This document shows positions 6,772 to 13,307 of a DNA stretch of 17,545 nucleotides, piece by piece; positions within the stretch are counted from its first letter, which is position 1; each line of letters starts with the position of its first letter. A model generated the notes under the pieces. It saw nothing but the letters and a program-made list of their open reading frames with translations. It made no database searches and had not been told where the DNA came from. The stretch lies in NCBI GenBank assembly GCA_964547105.1, contig CAZJLO010000039.1, forward strand, positions 1 to 17,545. Direction: 5' to 3'. The translations under genes were made by a program, and so were the position numbers. The stretch comes from RXOA01 sp964547105. Lineage in GTDB: Bacteria; Bipolaricaulota; Bipolaricaulia; UBA7950; UBA9294.

Positions 6772-8042
6772 GGAGTCGACTCCTTGACCGTCGTCTTTCG
6801 TTCGGTTTCGGAAGCGGCAAGCGCTCCATTCTCGACGTACATGTTGTGGTACATCAGCAGCTGTGTCGGGTCGAAACTGGTGAGCGCCAACTTGTAGACG
6901 TTGGTCAGGATATAGATCCAAAGGACGACAAGCGGCATTGGATCGCGCATACTGGTAATGTCATACTTGAACTGCTTGTCTGCCCACCATGCCTTTCGAA
7001 GCGCCCGCTCTCCCGGCCAGTCCTTGAAGCTTCCCAAGTAGCTCTCCAGGAGCCATACGAAGTCTCCGAATTGGGTCTTGGTGCGCACTCCTTCGCGGCA
7101 GGCAGGGAGGGCCTCCGGGGTCTTGCCGGCGGCGATGTCGAGCCATGCGGCGATCATGTCGCATCCGGCATGGTACGCCAGGTTGAGCGACGGTGTTTGC
7201 CGGGGATTGCCATCCACCAAATACGGGGTCCCCGTGGCGTTTTCGATTACGAAATCAAACCCGCACAATCCTGAGAAATGCAGTTCGTTGAGGATCTTCG
7301 CCGCCGCATCCTCGCATGCGGGCTGGCGGATGCTCTCGCGAAACACGCTTGATCCCTCTTCACGAGGGTGCGATCGCAGCGTACGAATGAGGACTTCGCC
7401 GACGACGTCGCCTTGATTGGCGAGTTCCAGCGTGCAAATGGTCTTGCCGTCAATGATCCGCTGGATGATCGGCAGGTTGGCCTGGCTTGTGTGGTTGATC
7501 GATACCAAGTGAAAGTACCAGTCCTCGATCTCCTTGCGTCCCTCCAAACGGCGCATTCCCGAAGCACCGGATGATTGGCGCTGCTTGATGATCACCGGAT
7601 AATCGATCTTGGCGATGATTTCCCTCGCTTCCTCGGGAGTGTTCGGAGCGAATGTCTCGGGGGTGTGGACGCCGACCTTGGCAGCCAGTTCGGCAAGCTT
7701 CGCCTTGTCATGAAGCGCCATGATCGTCTCAAGGTCGGGGAGGGTTGTCTGAGTCAGCTGCTTGATTCGATCTTGGAAATGCGCGAGAAGGATGATTTCC
7801 TCGTAGCCGGGGTAGTAGTAGTCGTATCGGCCGCGCTCAAGCTCACGAAGCAGCGCCTCCGCGTAGGCGGTGGGCGACTTGCGCATGTTCGGGAGGCGAA
7901 CTCTGTGGGAGACGTCCTTCGAGTACATCGAGAACGCGAGTCGATGACCATCGGCCGCGGTCACTTCGCATCCCAACTCCGCCAATCGGCGAATCGCAAA
8001 GACGGTGGCAACTTCGAACAATCCGGTAACCAAGACTTTCAT
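6768..8042 (-). CDS. ATP-grasp ligase (carbamoyl-phosphate-synthase-like fold)
   Basis: This 424-residue protein appears to be a carboxylate-amine/thiol ligase that activates an acid as acyl phosphate. It opens with a pre-ATP-grasp Rossmann-like domain (KVLVTGLFEVA, residues 2-12). The ATP-grasp core spans about 115-310: K153 in PVIIKQRQSSGASG (nucleotide binding), then CGFDFVIEN (260-268) and LVDGNPRQTPS (275-285), where DGN replaces the common ExN metal site. The last 110 residues (WWADKQFKYDI, then hydrophobic MPLVVLWIYILTNVYKLAL) are unlike standard ligases and may touch a membrane. The ATG at 8042 has a GAGGGGG site upstream. It is first in a coupled pair with the Memo-like gene. The substrate is not known; peptide-type or amino-acid ligation is the family default. 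Confidence 0.8.
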   Translation of the reverse strand: MKVLVTGLFEVATVFAIRRLAELGCEVTAADGHRLAFSMYSKDVSHRVRLPNMRKSPTAYAEALLRELERGRYDYYYPGYEEIILLAHFQDRIKQLTQTTLPDLETIMALHDKAKLAELAAKVGVHTPETFAPNTPEEAREIIAKIDYPVIIKQRQSSGASGMRRLEGRKEIEDWYFHLVSINHTSQANLPIIQRIIDGKTICTLELANQGDVVGEVLIRTLRSHPREEGSSVFRESIRQPACEDAAAKILNELHFSGLCGFDFVIENATGTPYLVDGNPRQTPSLNLAYHAGCDMIAAWLDIAAGKTPEALPACREGVRTKTQFGDFVWLLESYLGSFKDWPGERALRKAWWADKQFKYDITSMRDPMPLVVLWIYILTNVYKLALTSFDPTQLLMYHNMYVENGALAASETERKTTVKESTP

Positions 8043-8359
8043 GCTGTCCCCCTCATCCAACAACACCATGATCAATTTCCGTGTGCGTCAATTCACGAAA
8101 GAGTAGAACCGACAAGCGTGCAGCGCAAGTCATCCGGAAGCGCCGATGGGGATGATTCGGCAGGGATTCCGGATCCCCCGATGATCGCGGTGCACGATGG
8201 GCGATGCGTGCCTTCAAGAATGCCGGATTTGGAGCACACAACAGCCTGTCGGATCCTTCACCGCATCTTCACGAGACCGAACTAGAGTCGAAGAGAAAGA
8301 GGGGGAAAAACACAAGAAAACCTTGCTCTCGCCGGTCGCGCGGGACAGAAGGGGGCGAA
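8043..8359. promoter_or_regulatory. Divergent 317-bp spacer between the ligase and sulfur operons
   Basis: No credible gene is seen; the frame that runs through it into the NifS-like gene has low-complexity basic residues and lacks a ribosome site. It contains a nested inverted repeat (8132-8174), a 20-bp segment also found inside the OsmC gene (8180-8199), and a purine-rich leader (about 8290-8358) before the NifS-like gene. Promoters for both directions must lie here, but I cannot place them with confidence. Confidence 0.5.
8132..8174. promoter_or_regulatory. Nested inverted repeat
   Basis: ATCCGGAA (8132-8139) is the reverse complement of 8167-8174, and inside it GCCGA (8142-8146) pairs with TCGGC (8157-8161) around a 10-nt loop. 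Together they make a two-part stem with an asymmetric internal loop. It lacks a T-tract on either side, so an operator or a leader structure fits better than a terminator. Confidence 0.4.
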
Positions 8360-9550
8360 ATGAACTCGGACAAGACGTACTTCGACAACTGGGCGGCAAG
8401 CCGACTTGACGAGCGTGTGTTGGAGGCGATGAAACCATACTGGTTCACCCGGTATGCCGTTGCCACGTCAGAATTCGGATACTCACTCGGTGTCGAGGCG
8501 CGCGATGCCCTGGAAGCGGCGAGGGGAAGCATCGCCGCCACATTGCACGCGGCTGCCAACGACGTTGTGTTCACGTCCGGGGCGACCGAAGCAAGCAATC
8601 TTGCGATTCGAGGGGTGTGGCGTGCCAGCGGGATCCCGCCGGAACGCACGCATCTGATCGTGTCTGCAGTCGAAGACTTTCCGGTGCTGTATGTGGCCCG
8701 TGCGCTAGAGCGCGAAGGCGTCCTGGTGACCTATCTGCCTGTGGATGAACACGGCAGAGTGGATCCAGAGGCGGTACGCCGCTCGCTTCGGGAGGACACG
8801 GTGCTCGTTTCGATTCAGGCAGTGAATCAAGAGATTGGCTCTCTTCAACCGATTGACAGGATCGCGGAGATCTGCCGCGAGGCGGGGGTGCTTTTCCACT
8901 CTGATGCCAGCTATGCTCACCCACGTGTGCCGATCGATGTATCGGCGATGCCGATCGATTTGGCGACGATCTCCCCGCATCGAATCCATGGTCCGAGAGG
9001 AATTGGCGCGCTGTATGTGCGAGAAGGGACAAGGATTCGGAAGATCCTCGAGGGGGGATTCCAGGAGCATGACCTGAGGCCTGGAAGCGAGAACATTGCT
9101 TCGGCGATCGGATTTGCCGCCGCGGTCGATCTTGCCAATGATGAAGACACCGCGCATGTTCGAACGCTTCGCGATCAGGTGATGGATCTGCTGCTTGAAG
9201 TGCCGCACAGCCATCTCAATGGGCACCCTTGGTTGCGGGCGCCGGACAATGCGAACATCTCGTTTCGATTTGTCGAAGGGGAATCCCTGCTGCTTCACCT
9301 GGATTTGAGAGGTTTCGCCGTGAGCACGGGGTCGGCGTGCTTCAGCCGGTCGCTCGAGGCGAGCCACGTCATTCTTGCATCGGGTGGGGATCACGAGCGC
9401 GCTCATGGCTCGGTGAGGATCACCCTGGGACGGTTCAACACGGCAGCGGCGGTGGATGCCCTTGCCGAGTCGATCCGCGATGTAGTCGGCGAACTTCGCC
9501 GGATCAGCCCACTGGGGAAAGGAGGCAATGATGACCAGTCCCTACAGTGA
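8360..9550 (+). CDS. NifS/IscS-like protein lacking the PLP lysine (pseudo-cysteine desulfurase)
   Basis: This is a 396-residue fold-type I aminotransferase-V protein, clearly related to cysteine desulfurases: YFDNWAA (7-13), FTSGATEASNLAI (71-83), NQEIGSLQPI (156-165), HSDASYA (180-186), GPRGIGALYV (211-220), LRPGSEN (239-245) and STGSACFSRSLE (322-333). In true enzymes the pocket has Lys in SxHK, which forms the Schiff base; here it is R208 (SPHRIHGP, codon CGA). The His that stacks on PLP is D106 (AVEDFPV), and the usual Gln after HxDA is Y185. The sulfur-accepting loop Cys is kept (C327). PLP chemistry is therefore probably lost or altered, while a persulfide on C327 remains possible. The ATG at 8360 follows a GGGGGCG site. 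It overlaps the IscU-like gene by 20 nt and heads the operon. Confidence 0.85.
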   Translation: MNSDKTYFDNWAASRLDERVLEAMKPYWFTRYAVATSEFGYSLGVEARDALEAARGSIAATLHAAANDVVFTSGATEASNLAIRGVWRASGIPPERTHLIVSAVEDFPVLYVARALEREGVLVTYLPVDEHGRVDPEAVRRSLREDTVLVSIQAVNQEIGSLQPIDRIAEICREAGVLFHSDASYAHPRVPIDVSAMPIDLATISPHRIHGPRGIGALYVREGTRIRKILEGGFQEHDLRPGSENIASAIGFAAAVDLANDEDTAHVRTLRDQVMDLLLEVPHSHLNGHPWLRAPDNANISFRFVEGESLLLHLDLRGFAVSTGSACFSRSLEASHVILASGGDHERAHGSVRITLGRFNTAAAVDALAESIRDVVGELRRISPLGKGGNDDQSLQ

Positions 9551-10175
9551 CAAAGTGATGGAGCACTTCCGGCATCCACGCAACGTCGGACGGCTCGAGG
9601 ATGCGGATGCCAAGGCAATGGAAGGCAGCCCCGCTTGCGGAGATATGGTGTCGGTCTACCTCAAGGTAGATGAGACGACGCGCCGGATTTCGGAGATTTC
9701 GTTCGAGTCGTACGGCTGCGCGTCGAACATCGCCACCGGATCGATCATCACCGAGCTGGCCAAAGGAAGAACGCTTGATGAGGCGAAGAAGATCAGCTGG
9801 AAGCAGGCCGCCGAAGAACTGGGCGGTCTTCCAGCCCTGAAAGCCCATTGCTCGGTCCTTGCGGTGGATGGGTTGCGTGCAGCGATCGAGAACTACGAGG
9901 AGCGTCACGGTCTTGTCAAGGATCGAACTCCGACGACGGTGGAGGACCTTCGCAAGCGGTTGAAGCGGGTGATGAACCCGATGGCGGGTCTCGACTTGGT
10001 TCGAACCAACCTCGTCGAATCGCTTTCGTTGGTCGACGGAGTCGCCCGAGTCAAACTGGCATTGCCCGCCGAGCATCAATTCGCCGCCAACCTTCGAGAA
10101 GAAGTCCGGGAGAAGATCGAGCCGTTGTGGGATATTCGGAAGGTGATCGTGTCGTTCTCGGGAGAACAGGGTTGA
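9531..10175 (+). CDS. IscU-type Fe-S scaffold fused to a MIP18/DUF59-like domain
   Basis: This is a 214-residue protein. Residues 1-128 match the IscU/NifU-N scaffold that assembles [2Fe-2S] and [4Fe-4S] clusters: YSDKVMEHFRHPRNVG at the start, C36 with D38 in SPACGD, C63 in YGCASNIATG and C107 in KAHCSVLAVDGL. All three cluster cysteines and the Asp are present. Residues 136-210 resemble the MIP18 (DUF59) domain (VMNPMAGLDLV, then NLVESLSLVDGVARVKLAL) but have no cysteine. Classical NifU instead carries a [2Fe-2S] domain and an NFU domain. Of two adjacent ATGs, 9531 is preferred because AAAGGAGG is 5 nt upstream. It is nested into the end of the NifS-like gene, so the two products are likely partners. 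Confidence 0.88.
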   Translation: MTSPYSDKVMEHFRHPRNVGRLEDADAKAMEGSPACGDMVSVYLKVDETTRRISEISFESYGCASNIATGSIITELAKGRTLDEAKKISWKQAAEELGGLPALKAHCSVLAVDGLRAAIENYEERHGLVKDRTPTTVEDLRKRLKRVMNPMAGLDLVRTNLVESLSLVDGVARVKLALPAEHQFAANLREEVREKIEPLWDIRKVIVSFSGEQG

Positions 10176-10194
10176 GCGAGGTGGAGGTCATGAA

Positions 10195-10428
10195 ATGAGC
10201 GAACTGGAGCACGAGCTTGTCGTTGACTGTCGCGGCGAGACCTGTCCGGTCCCCCTGGTTGAGGTTCGGAAGGCGGTGCGCAGAGGCCATCCTGGAGACG
10301 TGATCCGCGTCTTGGGAACCCATCCGGCATCCCGGAAGGAGATACCGATGGCGGCACGCGCCCTCGGTCTTACAGTGGAGTCCGACGAGGGTGGCGATAC
10401 GGATTGGACGGTTCGGATCCGATTGTAG
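10195..10428 (+). CDS. tusA: TusA-family sulfur carrier
   Basis: This is a 77-residue protein with the family signature CRGETCPVPLVEVRKAV: C17 in CPVP is the cysteine that carries a persulfide from a desulfurase to acceptors, and C12 is an extra nearby cysteine. Length and the beta-alpha-beta pattern are typical. GGAGGT lies 6 nt before the ATG. It comes 19 nt after the IscU-like gene and 25 nt before the DsrE-like gene. The product is cytosolic. In tRNA thiolation TusA works with TusBCD; next to DsrE-like proteins it usually serves sulfur trafficking or oxidation pathways. No tRNA-thiolation or dissimilatory sulfite reductase gene is present here, so the acceptor is unknown. Confidence 0.92.
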   Translation: MSELEHELVVDCRGETCPVPLVEVRKAVRRGHPGDVIRVLGTHPASRKEIPMAARALGLTVESDEGGDTDWTVRIRL

Positions 10429-10453
10429 ACACCGGTGGGAGGGAACCGCGGCC

Positions 10454-10885
10454 ATGTCTGAGAACGAGCACCAGCGGATGACGTTGATTCTCCACAGCGG
10501 GGACTACGACAAGGTGATGAGCGCGCTGATTCTGGGCAATGGTGCGTTGGCGATGGGGATGGACGTGACGATCTTCGCCACATTCTGGGGCCTGGAGCGA
10601 TTCACGAGCCGCGGTCTTGAGCGAGGGAAGCTTTCCCGCAATCACCTCCTCGGCGTAGGACGATGGATGCTTCGTCGTCGCATGGACCGAACCCATGTCG
10701 CCTCGTTGGAGCGGCTTCTCGCCGACTACAAGGAGCTCGGCGGCAGGCTGATCGCATGTGAGATGACGATGGAGATCATGGGGATCGACCGCGATCGTCT
10801 CCGTCAAGACATCATTGACGAGTACGGAGCGGTGGGAACCTACATCCAGCAAGCGCGGAGAAGCGGGATCACCTTGTTCATCTAG
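10454..10885 (+). CDS. DsrE/DsrF/DrsH-like sulfur-transfer protein
   Basis: This is a 143-residue protein of the DsrE/DsrF/DrsH-like group, recognised by FATFWGLERF (41-50) and by the conserved cysteine C102 in LIACEMTMEIMGI. The alternation of ALILGNGALAMGMDVTIF and the C-terminal AVGTYIQQARRSG helix fits the Rossmann-like DsrE fold. Members exchange persulfide sulfur with TusA, and the gene lies directly behind tusA in this operon. The ribosome site GGGAGGG is 10 nt from the ATG. Residues 55-82 (GLERGKLSRN, then RWMLRRRMDRT) form a basic, amphipathic stretch that may contact a membrane or partner. It is the last gene before a strong hairpin. Confidence 0.88.
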   Translation: MSENEHQRMTLILHSGDYDKVMSALILGNGALAMGMDVTIFATFWGLERFTSRGLERGKLSRNHLLGVGRWMLRRRMDRTHVASLERLLADYKELGGRLIACEMTMEIMGIDRDRLRQDIIDEYGAVGTYIQQARRSGITLFI

Positions 10886-10915
10886 TTGTGTGATATCACC
10901 CACATGGGGAAATGA

Positions 10916-10947
10916 GCAAGGGATCTGCTGAGAAGCAGATCCCTTGC
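10916..10947. terminator. 14-bp hairpin with GAGA loop between convergent operons
   Basis: A perfect 14-bp stem (10916-10929 with 10934-10947) closes a GAGA tetraloop. It lies 30 nt after the DsrE-like stop and 21 nt before the stop of the - strand PKD gene. That position suits a bidirectional terminator. No T-run follows on either strand. Confidence 0.7.
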
Positions 10948-10968
10948 GATCTCTTGGGCATCCTTGAC

Positions 10969-13248
10969 TCAGTTGTCTGACGGCTGGAGTTCAATCCAGA
11001 TCGTCTCGATCTCCAGCGATTCAAGCCAGACGGAACGGATCGTCAAGCTCAGCTTGTACAAGCCGGGCGTGAGGGCTCTCCACCCGTATTCCTCGCCGAA
11101 CGGAATCTCCGTGGCATATAGCTCGAGAACAGGATCATACGGGACTTCGTGGAACCCGATCAGTTCGTATTCCGGAATGGGGCCCGACTGAATGACGCGG
11201 ACAATGTCGATATAGACGTTGCCGGTGTCGTTGATGACGGGAACTCCAAGCGCATCGGACAGCCGGAACGCGACGCCGATCGTCTCACCCAATACGTAGA
11301 TGACCGGATCGATGATCAGTTGGCCATCCGCGTCGAAGTGGGTCGGCAGCGGACGGGTCAGGAAGCTCCAGATCTCACGGTGGGGCAGCGGTTGCATGGA
11401 GATCGACTCGCCATCCACATTCACCTGCGGCTCCTCAGGTGGGGGGGCGATCGGGACAACGGCCGGCGCGACGCGATAGCGGACCGACCTGTCGGTCGTA
11501 TTGCCGGCGCGATCGGTCGCCTCAACGGTAAAGATGTACTTCCAGATGGTGCTTGTGTCGATCGGCGCCCCGTCCGGGAATGACGCGTTGACGGTCTCCA
11601 CTCCCGTTCCGAGATCCTGAACCCACCAATCCGCGAGGACGACGCTGTTCAGAATGAGCTTCTGATTGAGGCTCGGCGTGTCGATGAAGATCAGCGGCGC
11701 TGTTGCGTCCACCTCCCAGTCAAACGAGATGGGATCGGACACATTGTCGGCGAAATCCTTCGCCCTCACTTCGAACGTATGTTCGCCGTGTGGCGACAGA
11801 AGCGACAGCGTCACCGCCGTGGCGGTGCTCCAGCTGGACCATGCTCCGCCGTCCAGGCGCCAACTGTAGACGATTTCATCGTCGGGCGTGAAATCATCGC
11901 TTCCCATCCACGCGAAATGCGGTGTTATGTCGTTGCTCGGGTCCAATGGAGTGTCCGTGAACCAGATCGTGGGGGGCGTCACGTCATGAATCACGGTGAT
12001 CGTGAAGCTGCAGTCTCCGACTCCGGCGTCATCGTCGGCGATTTCAACCTCGACGGTGTAGTCGGTCTCTCCGGGAGGCGCGGTCAAATACGTGTGGGTC
12101 GGCAACTCGTAGGTTTGTGCCGCGCCATTGATCGTCACCGGATCGACATCTCCGTCGTCCCAATCAACGGTCCCCGTCCACGTGTCGGTTCCCGGATCGA
12201 AGAATGAACCTCCGAGATCCTCAACAGGATCGTCGTAGTACACGGTCAAGTCACCCGGACAGGCCGTGATAATCGGAGCGGTGTTCGTGATGGTGAGGGG
12301 TGTTGAGTCCGCGGAAATGGATCCATCATCATCCATCACGGTAAGGCGAACCGTGTGTGCCGATGGCCCGTCTCCCATGCCAAGATCGACAAGCTCCCCC
12401 CACGGAACGACCTTGTTGGCGACTGCGACCCCGTCATCGAAATCGGGGTCGCCGATCGGGGCGCCGTCGATGTCCCAAACGTAACTGAACGTGTCGGCCG
12501 ACGAAATGTCCGACGCCGTCCCGGTCAACGACAGGTTCTCTCCCTCAGCGATGGTATACGGTCCGCCGGTCACCTGTGCTACGGGAGGTGTGTTGTGGAT
12601 CGTCAGCCGGGCGGAGGCTTCCGCCGTGTCGCTATCGCTGTCGGCCACACGCAGCCAGATGGTGTACTCGCCATCATCGTTGACCGACAGGGCTTCGAGT
12701 TGAGCCCAGCTGACAGTCGGCGTCACTCCGCCAACCCCATCGCTGTAGTCTTTGTCCCCATCCAGATCCCAATCGTAGGGCCCCAGCACATCGTCACCGT
12801 AGTCGAACGTTCCGGAGCCGTCCAGGGCAAGGGAATCGCCTTCGAAGATGTCGTACGTGTGACCGGCGTCGACCACAGGGGGTGAATTGGAGACGTTGAT
12901 CGTAGCGGTGTCCGTGTCGGACTCGGGGACGTCGTTGGCCACGGTCAGGGTAATGACGTAGGCGCCACTATCGTTGATGCCCGCGGCCACAAGATTGGCC
13001 CACGTGAGCAGCGGAGCAACCCGTGTGGCCTCTGCGCCGGGGACGCCGTCAAGATCCCACGCATAGGAGACGATTGGCGCCGAACTCGTGCACTGCGTTG
13101 CATCAAGGGTGACTGCATCTCCTTCGGCGATGTTGTACGGTCCTCCGGGAACTGCATCGATCGAAGCGAACCCGGGAACCGCCAGCGCGATGGCAACAAC
13201 CATGCCCGCCGTGAACAGAACGGCAACCCGTCGCGTCAGCTGGATCAT
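10969..13248 (-). CDS. Secreted multi-PKD/Ig-like domain protein
   Basis: This is a 759-residue exported protein. Residues 1-30 are a Sec signal (MIQLTRRVAVLFTAGMVVAI). About six beta-sandwich units follow, bounded at roughly 31-120, 121-218, 219-325, 326-426, 427-517 and 518-602. The first three share GGPY(N/T)IAEG or DIFEG, then W-DLDG and (T/A)V-(D/N)D; the fourth has VDWDDGD, a PKD signature; the fifth and sixth resemble bacterial Ig-like units (DFADNVSDP, DRAGNTTD). The final 155 residues contain no recognised motif. Such domains usually mediate adhesion or spacing at the cell surface. AGGAGGT is about 5 nt from the ATG; the longer open frame to 13578 overlaps the upstream gene. It starts 59 nt after the TSP3 gene, so the two are probably one operon. 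No anchor or sorting motif is visible. Confidence 0.8.
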   Translation of the reverse strand: MIQLTRRVAVLFTAGMVVAIALAVPGFASIDAVPGGPYNIAEGDAVTLDATQCTSSAPIVSYAWDLDGVPGAEATRVAPLLTWANLVAAGINDSGAYVITLTVANDVPESDTDTATINVSNSPPVVDAGHTYDIFEGDSLALDGSGTFDYGDDVLGPYDWDLDGDKDYSDGVGGVTPTVSWAQLEALSVNDDGEYTIWLRVADSDSDTAEASARLTIHNTPPVAQVTGGPYTIAEGENLSLTGTASDISSADTFSYVWDIDGAPIGDPDFDDGVAVANKVVPWGELVDLGMGDGPSAHTVRLTVMDDDGSISADSTPLTITNTAPIITACPGDLTVYYDDPVEDLGGSFFDPGTDTWTGTVDWDDGDVDPVTINGAAQTYELPTHTYLTAPPGETDYTVEVEIADDDAGVGDCSFTITVIHDVTPPTIWFTDTPLDPSNDITPHFAWMGSDDFTPDDEIVYSWRLDGGAWSSWSTATAVTLSLLSPHGEHTFEVRAKDFADNVSDPISFDWEVDATAPLIFIDTPSLNQKLILNSVVLADWWVQDLGTGVETVNASFPDGAPIDTSTIWKYIFTVEATDRAGNTTDRSVRYRVAPAVVPIAPPPEEPQVNVDGESISMQPLPHREIWSFLTRPLPTHFDADGQLIIDPVIYVLGETIGVAFRLSDALGVPVINDTGNVYIDIVRVIQSGPIPEYELIGFHEVPYDPVLELYATEIPFGEEYGWRALTPGLYKLSLTIRSVWLESLEIETIWIELQPSDN

Positions 13249-13307
13249 CGATACCTCCTGCCTTCTGCCTTTCCGTCCGCTGTCTTGTTTCGATCGTGTC
13301 ATGGGAA

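Noticed and set aside
7575..8285. A 236-codon + strand frame opposite the ATP-grasp gene.
   Set aside because: It overlaps a clearly recognisable ligase on the other strand, and its product shows no family motif.
8204..8359. A 52-codon N-terminal extension of the NifS-like protein.
   Set aside because: The extension is basic and low-complexity and precedes the normal family start (YFDNWAA). The ATG at 8360 has a G-rich ribosome site and fits family length.
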